From assembly GCF_009754905.2 (NCBI RefSeq), contig NZ_CP066775.1, positions 3,162,001 to 3,226,000 on the forward strand: 64,000 bases of DNA, given 5' to 3'. The position numbers and the translations under genes are program-made. Shown here one piece after another: positions 9,088 to 17,575 of this stretch. The notes beneath the pieces are model-generated. The model had not been told where the DNA came from. It worked only from the letters and a program-made list of their open reading frames with translations, and did not search any database. Origin of the DNA: Mucilaginibacter ginkgonis. Lineage in GTDB: Bacteria; Bacteroidota; Bacteroidia; Sphingobacteriales; Sphingobacteriaceae. Numbering within the stretch: the stretch's first letter is position 1; the number at the start of each line of letters is the position of its first letter.

Positions 9088-9180
9088 ATTCGAATTTATG
9101 AGATTCCCGGAATTTAAAGAATAGTTGCAATCGGTTTGCCTTTACATCTCATAATTCACCGATTCTATAAATTCGAGTTC
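9088..9180. repeat. Imperfect nested inverted repeat between pdeM and glnS
   Basis: GAATTTATGAGAT (from about 9093) is matched in reverse by ATCTCATAATTC further on (one base missing), and the outer ATTCGAATTTAT is echoed in reverse by ATAAATTCGAGTT. The block could fold as a long imperfect hairpin after pdeM. It lacks a T-run and is not a standard terminator. Confidence 0.4.
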
Positions 9181-9205
9181 AGACGCTCCCTCCTTTAAAT
9201 TTTAC

Positions 9206-9213
9206 TAAATTTG
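9206..9213 (+). promoter_or_regulatory. -7 promoter element of glnS
   Basis: TAAATTTG matches TAnnTTTG and lies 18 bases before the glnS ATG at 9232. No clear -33 TTTG is seen. Confidence 0.5.
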
Positions 9214-9231
9214 CCGCTTATTCTACAGGCT

Positions 9232-10902
9232 ATGAGCGAAGAGAGATCGTTGAATTTTATTGAAGAAATTGTTGAGGAAGATATTCGCGAGGGAAAAAAT
9301 GACGGGCGTGTATTAACACGTTTTCCACCCGAGCCTAACGGTTATCTGCACATCGGCCACTCAAAATCTATTTGCTTAAACTTTGGCCTTGCGCAGCGTT
9401 ACAATGGCAAAACCAATCTGCGTTTTGATGATACCAACCCTGTGACGGAAGACACCGAGTATGTAGAAAGCATCAAGAACGATATTGCCTGGCTGGGATT
9501 TAAGTGGGATAAAGAACTTTACGCGTCAGACTACTTCGATCAGTTGTATGAATTTGCTTTAGCACTTATCCGTGCAGGCTTGGCCTATGTTGATGATAGC
9601 ACCCCCGAAGAAATAGCCCAACAGAAAGGTACGCCGACTGAAGCCGGCAAACCCAACCAATATCGCGACCGCAGTATTGAAGAAAATGTGCAATTGTTTG
9701 AAGCTATGAAAGCCGGCACATACCCGGATGGCGCAAAAGTATTGCGTGCAAAAGTTGATCTGGCATCACCAAATATGCTGCTTCGCGACCCGATCATGTA
9801 CCGTATTAAACATGCTCACCATCACCGTACAGGTGATAAATGGTGTATCTACCCGATGTATGATTTCGCGCATGGCCAGTCGGACTCCATAGAGCAGATC
9901 ACGCATTCTATTTGTACGCTGGAGTTTGTTCCGCACCGCGACCTGTATAACTGGTTTATAGAAAAGCTGGATATTTTTCCTTCGCACCAGTACGAGTTTG
10001 CGCGCCTAAATCTTAACTACACTGTCATGAGCAAGCGCAAGTTGCTGCAGTTGGTAAAGGAAGGCCATGTTGAGAGCTGGGACGATCCGCGTATGCCAAC
10101 CATTAGCGGGTTGCGCCGCCGTGGTTATACACCGGCATCTATCCGCGATTTTTGCGAGCGTATAGGTGTAGCAAAACGCGAAAATATTATTGAACTGAGC
10201 CTGCTGGAATTTTGCATTCGCGAGGATTTGAACAAAACTGCATGGCGCCGTATGGCGGTGCTCGACCCGGTTAAACTGGTCATTACCAATTATCGTGAAG
10301 GGCAGGAAGAAACCATGCACGGTGAAAACAACCCTGAAGTTGAAGGTGGTGATGGCGGGCGAGATATTCCTTTCAGCCGCGAGCTTTACATAGAGCGCGA
10401 AGACTTTATGGAAGAGCCGCCTAAAAAGTTTTTCCGTCTTGGCGTGGGCCTTATGGTGAGGTTAAAGAATGCCTACATTGTTAAATGTGAGAATTTTGTT
10501 AAAGACCCCGATGGAAAAATTACAGAGATACATTGTACATACATACCTGAGTCGCGCTCAGGCAGCGATACTAGCGGTATAAACGTTAAAGGTACTATCC
10601 ACTGGGTAAGCGTTCCTCATGCAAAGACCGCGGAAGTAAGACTGTACGACCGCTTATTTAAGGTAGAAGACCCATCGAACGAAGAAGGCGACTTTAAAGA
10701 ATACCTTAATCCGGATAGTTTGCAAATAATAAACGCCTTCGTAGAACCAGATCTGTTAAACGCTGTTCGGGGTAAGGGGTATCAATTTATCCGTAAAGGT
10801 TATTTCACTTTAGACACTACTTCCACGCCAGATAGGCCCGTGTTTAACCGCACAGTTACTTTGAAAGACGGCTGGAGTGTGAATCAAAAAGGCAAGAGTT
10901 AA
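9232..10902 (+). CDS. glnS: Glutaminyl-tRNA synthetase
   Basis: 556 residues, the usual GlnRS length. It charges tRNA-Gln with glutamine in the cytoplasm. The class I signatures are present: [14 protein letters not shown] (HIGH motif near residue 35-45) and VMSKRK (KMSKS loop near residue 268), followed by the C-terminal anticodon-binding beta-barrels. The ATG at 9232 (MSEERSLNF) is chosen over an upstream in-frame TTG at 9211, because that TTG lies inside the predicted -7 element. It is convergent with the GH3 gene, with only 11 bases between the two stops. Confidence 0.96.
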   Translation: MSEERSLNFIEEIVEEDIREGKNDGRVLTRFPPEPNGYLHIGHSKSICLNFGLAQRYNGKTNLRFDDTNPVTEDTEYVESIKNDIAWLGFKWDKELYASDYFDQLYEFALALIRAGLAYVDDSTPEEIAQQKGTPTEAGKPNQYRDRSIEENVQLFEAMKAGTYPDGAKVLRAKVDLASPNMLLRDPIMYRIKHAHHHRTGDKWCIYPMYDFAHGQSDSIEQITHSICTLEFVPHRDLYNWFIEKLDIFPSHQYEFARLNLNYTVMSKRKLLQLVKEGHVESWDDPRMPTISGLRRRGYTPASIRDFCERIGVAKRENIIELSLLEFCIREDLNKTAWRRMAVLDPVKLVITNYREGQEETMHGENNPEVEGGDGGRDIPFSRELYIEREDFMEEPPKKFFRLGVGLMVRLKNAYIVKCENFVKDPDGKITEIHCTYIPESRSGSDTSGINVKGTIHWVSVPHAKTAEVRLYDRLFKVEDPSNEEGDFKEYLNPDSLQIINAFVEPDLLNAVRGKGYQFIRKGYFTLDTTSTPDRPVFNRTVTLKDGWSVNQKGKS

Positions 10903-10913
10903 AAGGAAAGCTG

Positions 10914-12632
10914 TTACATACCAGCGCCATTCTTATACAACGTGCCAACGGCAACGGGTAACCTGCCTGTTGGCCTTAATTGCTTGGTGATCACCTTTGC
11001 GGCGGCATTTTGCATGAAGGCTTCCTTTTGGTATCCAACTATTAATGCCGCGGCTTTTTCTACGCCCGGCAGGCTGGTAATTGTATAAGCATTAGCAAAC
11101 AAGCTAACTACCGTATTAGGCTGAGTAGCTACCTGCGCGACCAGCTGCTTCACATTCGGGCTAAAATCAAGCTTGCTGCCGGGGCGACTATGGCTGTCAT
11201 GAATGCCGATAATTACCTGGTCATAAGTGCGCAGGGTGTGCAACAAAGTATCCATGTAATTCATGGTAATATCTTTACCTACGTACATCATGGAGTTATT
11301 GGTAAAATATTGTCCCACCTGCATTTGGTAAGGCGTAACCATATCCGAGCCGATACTCACTATCGCCGTCTTTTTGTTTTTATCAAGCGACCGGATTACT
11401 TCAGAACCTTTTAAAAGTGTTATCGCGTTATCTGCCAGTTGCTGTACCAACGCTTTCGCGTCTGCCGGGTTCAGATCATTGTGGAGGTTTGTGGTGTCTA
11501 CGGGTGTATACTTTGTAAGTCCGGCCCAATATTTAGCTGCCAGGACCTTTTTTACCCTTGCTTCAAATTCTTCATAAGGAATCTGCTTTTTGCGGACAGC
11601 CTTTTTGATCAGCTTGATCGCCCGTTCAGAATTTTCCGATAACTCCAAAATATCGTTGCCGGCAATAAATGCGCGTACATCAGCCTCTCCTTCCGGGAAG
11701 TATTTGGTTACGCCTTTCATCTCCATTGCATCAGAAACGGCCAAACCTTTGAAACCTAGCGAATCTTTCAGAATCCCGGTGACGATAGGCCTTGACAGTG
11801 TAGATGGCAGCCGGGCGGTTGTATCTAAAGCTGGAATATTCATATGGGCTATCATAACACCGCTTAGCCCTGCTTTGATAGCTTGTTTAAAAGGATACTC
11901 CTCAAGCGTATCTAAGCGTGTGCGGGAAAAGGGCAGCTGTGGCAGGTCTTGATGTGAGTCTACATTGGTATCGCCATGGCCGGGGAAGTGTTTAGCTGTT
12001 GTGAGCAAGCCGCCGCTTTGCATACCTTGCATATAAGCGATACCTTTTTCGGCTACTTTATACTTATCATCGCCGAAAGAACGGTAGTTGATGACCGGGT
12101 TGTCGGGATTGTTGTTGACGTCCATATCCGGCGCAAAGTTCATTTGAACACCTAGGCGTTTAAATTGCTGCGCCACTTGCTGCCCCATTTTATAGATGAG
12201 CGTGTTGTCTTGTATAGCGCCCAGTGTCATTTGGTAGGGGTAAGAAATGGTTGAATCTAGGCGCATGCCTAAACCCCATTCGCCGTCCATAGCTATTAAC
12301 AGAGGCACCTTAACCAACTGCTGATAAATATTTTCCTGCACAGCTTGCTTTAACGGCCCGCCCTGGAAGAAAACTGCGCCACCCAATTGCTGGTCTTTAA
12401 TGACTTTTCCTACTGAGTCTGAGTAGGCCTGACCCAATTTTGTATTCGCCCTTACAAATAAAAGCTGGGCAACGCGTTGCTTTTTATTTAGCTTCTTAAA
12501 TACGGAATCCACCCAGTGGTTCTGGGCCGAAAGTGAATTGATGTAGCTGTTTTCCTGTGCCGATGCGCCGCCTGCCACACCAAAAATTAAAAAAATTATA
12601 AATTGTAAAAACAGCGTTTTTGTAGTTCTCAT
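10914..12632 (-). CDS. Glycoside hydrolase family 3, NagZ-like beta-N-acetylhexosaminidase, exported
   Basis: 572 residues from the ATG at 12632, which begins a signal peptide ending near GGASAQ (residues 1-27). The N-terminal GH3 barrel carries KHFPGHGDTNVDSHQDLP near residue 215, which includes the His/Asp acid-base dyad of NagZ-type enzymes, and SDAMEM, whose Asp is the nucleophile. A GH3 C-terminal alpha/beta domain follows (about 395-570). The family releases beta-linked GlcNAc from peptidoglycan fragments or chitin oligomers. In many Bacteroidetes this protein continues into a beta-lactamase-fold domain. Here it stops after the GH3 C domain, while another gene (52812-54626) carries a GH3C-like domain fused to that fold. 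Confidence 0.88.
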   Translation of the reverse strand: MRTTKTLFLQFIIFLIFGVAGGASAQENSYINSLSAQNHWVDSVFKKLNKKQRVAQLLFVRANTKLGQAYSDSVGKVIKDQQLGGAVFFQGGPLKQAVQENIYQQLVKVPLLIAMDGEWGLGMRLDSTISYPYQMTLGAIQDNTLIYKMGQQVAQQFKRLGVQMNFAPDMDVNNNPDNPVINYRSFGDDKYKVAEKGIAYMQGMQSGGLLTTAKHFPGHGDTNVDSHQDLPQLPFSRTRLDTLEEYPFKQAIKAGLSGVMIAHMNIPALDTTARLPSTLSRPIVTGILKDSLGFKGLAVSDAMEMKGVTKYFPEGEADVRAFIAGNDILELSENSERAIKLIKKAVRKKQIPYEEFEARVKKVLAAKYWAGLTKYTPVDTTNLHNDLNPADAKALVQQLADNAITLLKGSEVIRSLDKNKKTAIVSIGSDMVTPYQMQVGQYFTNNSMMYVGKDITMNYMDTLLHTLRTYDQVIIGIHDSHSRPGSKLDFSPNVKQLVAQVATQPNTVVSLFANAYTITSLPGVEKAAALIVGYQKEAFMQNAAAKVITKQLRPTGRLPVAVGTLYKNGAGM

Positions 12633-12704
12633 AGTGGTTATTATAAATATCGCGCTCATAAAATGTTTGGGTAATGATTAAAAAAATTAACCCTAAATAA
12701 ACCT

Positions 12705-12736
12705 TTTGAAGGCGGCGCGCTCTAAAAATAGATTTT
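12705..12736 (+). promoter_or_regulatory. Probable Bacteroidetes promoter of the barrel gene at 12750
   Basis: TTTG (12705-12708), 20 bases, then TAGATTTT (12729-12736), one mismatch from TAnnTTTG. The ATG follows 13 bases later. Confidence 0.45.
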
Positions 12737-12749
12737 TAAATAACACGAT

Positions 12750-13418
12750 ATGAAAAAACTCTTCTTTTCTGCTTTTGCATTGCTGCTCATCGTTCAGGCG
12801 GCAAGTGCACAGTATTACCGCCCGCATTATCGCGCGCGCAAAGTGCCTACTAAGACTTACGATAATAATTTCAGGCCAACGTTCACACTCATCGGCGGTA
12901 TGAATATTTCAAACATTATCCAGTCTAGCGGTTATAATTTTAACACCCGTACCAAATTGGGCGTAAACGCCGGTTTAGGTTTCGACTTACCTGTAAGCTA
13001 TCCGCTGTCAATCACTATTGAAGGTTTGTATTCGCAAAAAGGTTATACTACCCTTACCCCGGGCGGCGAATATAGCCAGCGTACAGATTACATTGATGTG
13101 CCGTTATTGCTTAAGTTTCACGTAGTGCCGGGCTTCAACCTTTTGTTAGGCCCGCAAGCATCCTTTTTGGTTTCTACCCGTAACACATTTGACAATGGGA
13201 TAGACCAGACAACCAGGTTGAATTATAACAATTCGACCGATGGTTATAACAAGGCGCTGATCACAGGTGTGGCAGGTGTTAGCTTTGACTTAAGCCGTAA
13301 CGTAGAATTGCGTGGAAGGTATAACATTGACCTTACCCGCAATAATGAGAACGGTAATACAGCTGTTCCGCCGTACCGTAACTCGGTATTCCAGGTAGGT
13401 TTAGGTATAAAATTTTAA
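12750..13418 (+). CDS. Outer-membrane beta-barrel protein, PorT-like family
   Basis: 222 residues with a signal peptide (MKKLFFSAF...ASAQ, cut near residue 20). The mature part has alternating hydrophobic strands, Gly-rich turns and a final strand ending in GIKF with a C-terminal Phe, typical of outer-membrane barrels of the PorT/DUF3575-like group in Bacteroidetes. These are widespread small barrels whose functions are mostly unknown. A short basic stretch (YRPHYRARKVP) follows the signal peptide. It is monocistronic, with its own promoter and terminator. Confidence 0.8.
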   Translation: MKKLFFSAFALLLIVQAASAQYYRPHYRARKVPTKTYDNNFRPTFTLIGGMNISNIIQSSGYNFNTRTKLGVNAGLGFDLPVSYPLSITIEGLYSQKGYTTLTPGGEYSQRTDYIDVPLLLKFHVVPGFNLLLGPQASFLVSTRNTFDNGIDQTTRLNYNNSTDGYNKALITGVAGVSFDLSRNVELRGRYNIDLTRNNENGNTAVPPYRNSVFQVGLGIKF

Positions 13419-13448
13419 GTGTTGGTGATTAAAGTGTGGTGAGTGTGA

Positions 13449-13478
13449 GCCATCCGTTTAAAAGCGGGTGGCTTTTTT
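13449..13478 (+). terminator. Rho-independent terminator after the barrel gene
   Basis: GCCATCCG pairs with CGGGTGGC (one G:T pair) around an 8-base loop, followed by TTTTTT. Confidence 0.85.
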
Positions 13479-13504
13479 GCTTTGCCTCTAAAAGGTTAAT
13501 ATTG
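13476..13504 (+). promoter_or_regulatory. Possible promoter of the acyltransferase gene
   Basis: TTTG (13476-13479), 17 bases, then TAATATTG (13497-13504), one mismatch from TAnnTTTG. The ATG is only 7 bases further on, which would again give an almost leaderless message. The -33 element overlaps the T-run of the preceding terminator. Confidence 0.35.
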
Positions 13505-13511
13505 CAGGCTG

Positions 13512-14600
13512 ATGAAAAATCTGGTAAACGAAACGCCAACGCCCAAAAGAAGTTATGCTTTTGTTGACGCCATACGCTGTATAGCGATGATCAGCATAGT
13601 AATGGAGCACGCAACTACATTGCCATCTAACATTTATCATCCAAAAAGTTTTACAGAGGTTGTCGTTTTATCCACCATAACACAGATTGGCAAATTTGGT
13701 ACTGTATGTTTCTTTTTGTTGGCAGGTTTCCTTATCGGCGAAAAGTTTACCGATTACACGCCTGTTCAATATCTTAAGCGGCGACTGAACAGTACTTTTC
13801 TTCCCTGGCTTATCTGGAGCGGCGTATTCTTTTTATTTTTATTGGGTGATGACATTTTTATCGCTATGCGATTCAACCATGGTCAGTTTGATAGCACTTT
13901 TGGCAGCACCATTATCGATCAGCTAAAATTGGTTTACCTGCATAGCAGCTTTTGGTTTATTCCTAATTTTCTGATTTGTATCACCCTGCTGCTCATTTTT
14001 AAAAAGTGGCTATACCAAAGATGGCTGGGTGCTATATTCTTGCTTTTTACCTGTCTTTACGCAATAAACATTTATTACGAAGTAATAGATCCACTGCACT
14101 CTACCGCCATATTCGGGTTCGTTTTCTTTTTATGGCTGGGTGCACAATTTAATAAGCATTTAAATGCTCTGGAGGCATGGATGAAAAAGGTTCCTCTTGG
14201 CGTATGGATAGCTTTAACACTTATTACTCTTGTTCTCGGCGTTGGCGAATCATTGATATTGAGAAATACAAACAGCGCCGATCCTTACAACACCCTTCGT
14301 TTAAGCAATATCTTGTACTCGATGTCTTTCTTCTTTATGCTGTTTAGCATCCGGGAGTTCCCATTTACAAAACGCTTGAAGCCACGCGAAACTACGTATG
14401 GGATTTACTTACTGCAGTTTATACTGGTTTATTCAATAGTGCCCCTTGTATTTCCAACGCTTAAACACTCTGCACAATCGCTGTCTTTCCCCCTCGTATT
14501 GGCTTATTTGTTGGCTAGATTTATAATGGTGTACGCTCTCGCCTGGGGCATTGTAACGTTACTTAACAAAACCCGCATGAAATGGCTTACCGGGAATTGA
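13512..14600 (+). CDS. Acyltransferase family 3 membrane protein
   Basis: 362 residues with about 10 membrane segments. The N-terminal AIRCIAMISIVMEH segment carries the conserved Arg and His of the acyltransferase-3 (OafA/NodX-like) family, which transfers acetyl or other acyl groups to surface glycans at the inner membrane. The acceptor is unknown. It ends convergently with a GT2 gene on the other strand and the coding sequences overlap by 14 bases (14587-14600), so there is no room for a terminator between them. Together they may modify a cell-surface polysaccharide, but that is only inferred from their being neighbours. Confidence 0.85.
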   Translation: MKNLVNETPTPKRSYAFVDAIRCIAMISIVMEHATTLPSNIYHPKSFTEVVVLSTITQIGKFGTVCFFLLAGFLIGEKFTDYTPVQYLKRRLNSTFLPWLIWSGVFFLFLLGDDIFIAMRFNHGQFDSTFGSTIIDQLKLVYLHSSFWFIPNFLICITLLLIFKKWLYQRWLGAIFLLFTCLYAINIYYEVIDPLHSTAIFGFVFFLWLGAQFNKHLNALEAWMKKVPLGVWIALTLITLVLGVGESLILRNTNSADPYNTLRLSNILYSMSFFFMLFSIREFPFTKRLKPRETTYGIYLLQFILVYSIVPLVFPTLKHSAQSLSFPLVLAYLLARFIMVYALAWGIVTLLNKTRMKWLTGN

Positions 14601-15519
14601 CCTGCGGGACTTTGTAAAAACTTGCCTTACGCAGGAAGTTTAATTTGCTAATGGCAGATTTCTGGTCGATGTAGTTAGTTGTTGAAACCTTGCTCAGCAA
14701 ATGATATAAGAGGATAAAAGAATTGAGCCATGTTTTGTGCTCTAATAGATATATCAGTTTGCCTATAAATTGCTGATACTTTCCTTTAACGGTGTAGCAT
14801 TTTTTTAACCAGGGTAAGCTTTTGTGAAAATAACGCGGGTGGCCCGAGTTATCCATCTCGCCCCTTATCCTGATCAGATCTGTTTTTGAATTCATGTGCT
14901 GGCGGTATTGTACCAACACTTTATCGAGATATTTTATGCTGCCGTAACTAGCCGCAACAAAAGCTATCCACCAGTCGTGGTAAAATGCAGGGTCGAAAGG
15001 GCCGTTTTGTTTAAGATAAGTAGCCAGTTTTTTATCAAACATAAAGGCATGCCCAGATAGGCAGTTGTAAAAAAGAAGCGCAAGCGGACTATCGCCCTCA
15101 TACATATTGAAAACATCGGATACCTTTACCATCAATCCTTCCTCATTGAATAATTGAGAGTCGTGATAGATCAATATGTTGTCGCCAATGTTATTTACCA
15201 GCTGCTGCAGCTTATCCGGCTCCCAAATATCGTCCTGGTCACAGAGCGCAATGTAATCGCCTGTGCACAAATAGATTGCTTTTTCAAAGTTGCGCACAAA
15301 GCCCAGGTTCTGCGGGTTTTGATATAGTTTAACCCGAGTATCTCCTTTTACATAGTCATTAATGATATCGATTGTGCCGTCCGTCGAACCGTCGTCGGTG
15401 ATCACTAACTCGATATAACGATACGTTTGGCCTAAAACAGAGTCGATCTGCTCGCGCAGAAATCGTGCACCATTATAGGTGCTCATTGCTACTGATATTT
15501 TAGACGTGTTCAATTGCAT
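14587..15519 (-). CDS. Family 2 glycosyltransferase, rhamnosyltransferase-like
   Basis: 310 residues from the ATG at 15519; the longer frame to 15588 has no homologous-looking sequence before MQLNTSKISVAMSTYNG. The GT-A domain has DDGSTDGT near residue 40 and CDQDDIW near 90, the pattern of GT2 enzymes annotated as rhamnosyl- or WcaA-like transferases. No membrane anchor is evident, so it is probably cytosolic or peripheral and acts on a lipid-linked glycan. The sugar and acceptor are not known. Its 3' end overlaps the convergent acyltransferase gene by 14 bases. Confidence 0.85.
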   Translation of the reverse strand: MQLNTSKISVAMSTYNGARFLREQIDSVLGQTYRYIELVITDDGSTDGTIDIINDYVKGDTRVKLYQNPQNLGFVRNFEKAIYLCTGDYIALCDQDDIWEPDKLQQLVNNIGDNILIYHDSQLFNEEGLMVKVSDVFNMYEGDSPLALLFYNCLSGHAFMFDKKLATYLKQNGPFDPAFYHDWWIAFVAASYGSIKYLDKVLVQYRQHMNSKTDLIRIRGEMDNSGHPRYFHKSLPWLKKCYTVKGKYQQFIGKLIYLLEHKTWLNSFILLYHLLSKVSTTNYIDQKSAISKLNFLRKASFYKVPQVNSR

Positions 15520-15596
15520 TGCGACTAAGTTAAAACATCTGTTGCGATATTGGCAGATACCCTTTAACTTGGCTTCAAAAGAAACCACTTCCTATT

Positions 15597-16292
15597 ATGA
15601 GACCATTATTCTTATCGCTTGGCGCACTGTTGCTTGCAGTGAGCGTATCTGCACAAAATAAGTTAACAATCAAAGAAAGAGAGCAAGGATGGCAACTGCT
15701 GTTTAATGGAACATCAACAACAGGCTGGCATAACTATTTAAAACCCACTGCAAGTGCGGCGTGGTCTGTAAAAAACGGTGAGCTAAGCCTTGATCCTGCA
15801 GCGCCCGGCCAAGGCGACCTTGTGACCGATAAAGAATATGAAAATTTCGAACTTTCTTTAGATTGGAACATATCACCGGAAGGTAACAGCGGTATTATCT
15901 TTGGTGTGCATGAAGATTCAACTTTGAAGCAAACCTATCTTTCCGGCATCGAGATGCAAATATTAGATGACAAAGGTGCCGAAGACAATAAACTGGCCAC
16001 ACACCTTGCCGGATCCTTATATGATATGCGCGCGCCATCTCAAAATACTGTTAAACCAGCGGGCGACTGGAACAAAGCAGTGATATGGAAAAAAGATGGT
16101 CATTTAAAATTTTGGCTCAATGATGTGCAGGTGATCGACGTGCAGATAGGCAGCGCTGATTGGAACACCCTTTTGTTTAACAGCAAATTCAAAAGTTGGG
16201 CAAATTTTGCAAAGTGTCCTAAAGGCCACATAGCGCTGCAGGACCACAACCATAAAGTGAGCTTTAAAAACATTAAGATCAGAACGCTGTAA
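15597..16292 (+). CDS. DUF1080 / 3-keto-disaccharide hydrolase domain protein, exported
   Basis: 231 residues: a signal peptide (residues 1-19, VSVSAQ) and one DUF1080 domain with the typical WQLLFNGTSTTGWHNY start, the NSGIIFG strand, the GIEMQILDD segment and a final VSFKNIKIRTL strand. Proteins with this jelly-roll fold have been described as 3-keto-disaccharide hydrolases, and many act on or bind sugars. The expected location is the periplasm or outer membrane. There are no sugar-uptake genes next to it, so its substrate is open. It is transcribed alone from the 77-base gap shared with the divergent GT2 gene. Confidence 0.85.
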   Translation: MRPLFLSLGALLLAVSVSAQNKLTIKEREQGWQLLFNGTSTTGWHNYLKPTASAAWSVKNGELSLDPAAPGQGDLVTDKEYENFELSLDWNISPEGNSGIIFGVHEDSTLKQTYLSGIEMQILDDKGAEDNKLATHLAGSLYDMRAPSQNTVKPAGDWNKAVIWKKDGHLKFWLNDVQVIDVQIGSADWNTLLFNSKFKSWANFAKCPKGHIALQDHNHKVSFKNIKIRTL

Positions 16293-16316
16293 TTGTAAGA
16301 ACAGTAAACAATTTAA

Positions 16317-16347
16317 TTGCGGGACATTTAATTAAGCATTACTTTTG
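16317..16347 (+). promoter_or_regulatory. Bacteroidetes promoter of the small membrane protein gene
   Basis: TTG (16317-16319), 20 bases, then TACTTTTG (16340-16347), a match to TAnnTTTG. The ATG is 17 bases downstream. Confidence 0.7.
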
Positions 16348-16364
16348 CGCCTACATTTAACATC

Positions 16365-16562
16365 ATGACAACAGAAGACAAAAAAAACTATAACACTATT
16401 TGCTACCTGGTAGCAATGATCTGCGGCGTATTTGTTGGCGCTATTATAGACAAGGGTTTCATTTGGTTGCCTGTTGGCGCTGTGTTTGGTTTAGGCTTTA
16501 CCTATATTTGGTTAAGCACCCGCGCTAAAAGCAGCTTTGACGATGTAGAACAGAATTTCTAA
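16365..16562 (+). CDS. Small two-helix membrane protein, unknown
   Basis: 65 residues with two hydrophobic helices (about 11-27 and 32-49) joined by the short DKGF turn, a charged N-terminus (MTTEDKKN) and an acidic tail (DDVEQNF). I do not recognise a named family. It has a good promoter in front and a strong hairpin behind, which support a real, independently transcribed gene. Confidence 0.7.
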   Translation: MTTEDKKNYNTICYLVAMICGVFVGAIIDKGFIWLPVGAVFGLGFTYIWLSTRAKSSFDDVEQNF

Positions 16563-16580
16563 AACGTATTTAACGATTAT

Positions 16581-16614
16581 AAGAAAGGGTGTCCTAATCA
16601 GGGCACCCTTTCTT
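16581..16614. terminator. Bidirectional terminator between convergent genes
   Basis: AAGAAAGGGTG...CACCCTTTCTT with an inner TCCT/AGGG pairing (one G:T) gives a stem of about 15 bp around AATC. Both flanks read as T-rich in the respective transcript, so it can serve the small membrane protein gene (+) and the barrel gene (-). Confidence 0.85.
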
Positions 16615-16639
16615 GTTGTTAATATTTTTTTAATTCGCG

Positions 16640-17221
16640 TTACAAGAATTTATACCCAACGCTTAATGCAAAAAGGTTTTGCCTTTGCCCGTAAGCGCTG
16701 TTTACTTTCGTTAGCCCGCCTTCGTAGCGCGCATCAAATGTTATAGAGCCAACATCTACGCCTGCGCCGGCCTGGAAACCCAAAGTGCCGGTTTTGTAAG
16801 TGCCAATATCCTGGTATGTTGCCTTTGCGTTGTCAGAAAAGTTTTGATCGATGTTCAATATCCCGGTATAGATAGGCCCAGCCATTATCCTGAAATTTAA
16901 CGAGCTGCTACCAAACGATTGGCCAAACAGTAACGGCACGTTGATATTTGTAAAGCGCACTTTAGCGTTTTCTGTTTTTCCTGCATTCTGCACGGTAAAA
17001 TTACTGCCTGTGCCACTCAAATAAAGTTCCGGCTGTACAAAAAACCCTCGCCCGCCACGCACAAATATACCTGCCTGATAGCCGGTCAATGTAGATTGAT
17101 TAAATTGATCGGTATTAATGTGCGAGAAATTCGCGCCCGCTTTGACGCCTAATATAAGTTGCGCCTTTGTGGTAATACTAAACGCTGTAAGGAGTGCTAA
17201 GCTTAAGATTATCTTTTTCAT
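16640..17221 (-). CDS. Outer-membrane beta-barrel protein, PorT family
   Basis: 193 residues with a signal peptide (cut near TTKAQ, residue 20). The mature sequence opens with LILGVKAGANFSHI, the standard first strand of PorT-family barrels, and ends in LSVGYKFL. It is predicted to sit in the outer membrane; PorT-type barrels have no assigned general function. It is a distant paralogue of the barrel gene at 12750. It is divergent from the CsbD-like gene and shares a terminator with the small membrane protein gene. Confidence 0.85.
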   Translation of the reverse strand: MKKIILSLALLTAFSITTKAQLILGVKAGANFSHINTDQFNQSTLTGYQAGIFVRGGRGFFVQPELYLSGTGSNFTVQNAGKTENAKVRFTNINVPLLFGQSFGSSSLNFRIMAGPIYTGILNIDQNFSDNAKATYQDIGTYKTGTLGFQAGAGVDVGSITFDARYEGGLTKVNSAYGQRQNLFALSVGYKFL

Positions 17222-17310
17222 AAGAGGTGTGTTAGTTGTTTGTGAGATGTAATTTATTTGCCATGGTTTAATAAACCCGTACTATAAAAACGGCGGGAAT
17301 TAAATTTTCA

Positions 17311-17318
17311 TATTTTTG
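17311..17318 (+). promoter_or_regulatory. -7 promoter element of the CsbD-like gene
   Basis: TATTTTTG matches TAnnTTTG, 20 bases before the ATG at 17339. No clear -33 element. Confidence 0.5.
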
Positions 17319-17338
17319 TTATTCACAATCATACAACT

Positions 17339-17554
17339 ATGTCGGCAATAACCATTAGCGATAATGACTGGAAAAGGGTTAAAATAAAACTGCAGCGCAA
17401 ATATAACCATCTACGGGATGATGAGTTGCAATATTCCGCAGGGCGGGAAGAAGAACTGATAAGCAGGCTGGAGAAACTGGTTGACCGCGACCGCGATTAT
17501 GTAATATTTACGCTTAAAAAAGCGTTGGTTAATATCGACAACAATAGGCTGTAA
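17339..17554 (+). CDS. Small CsbD-like (general stress) protein
   Basis: 71 residues, charged, helical, no membrane segment. The layout W11 then KIKLQRKYNHLRDDEL then a segment like EEELISRLEKLVDRDRD resembles the CsbD/YjbJ stress-protein family (Trp, K-rich helix, LTDDDL-like turn, second helix). The match is from reading only and is moderate. It lies 21 bases before the CtpA-type protease gene on the same strand and probably shares its transcript. Confidence 0.65.
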   Translation: MSAITISDNDWKRVKIKLQRKYNHLRDDELQYSAGREEELISRLEKLVDRDRDYVIFTLKKALVNIDNNRL

Positions 17555-17575
17555 GGCCAATACATAGGCGTTATA

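Noticed and set aside
9211..9231. Upstream TTG start of glnS adding seven residues
   Set aside because: The TTG is part of the predicted -7 element; the ATG at 9232 matches the family start.
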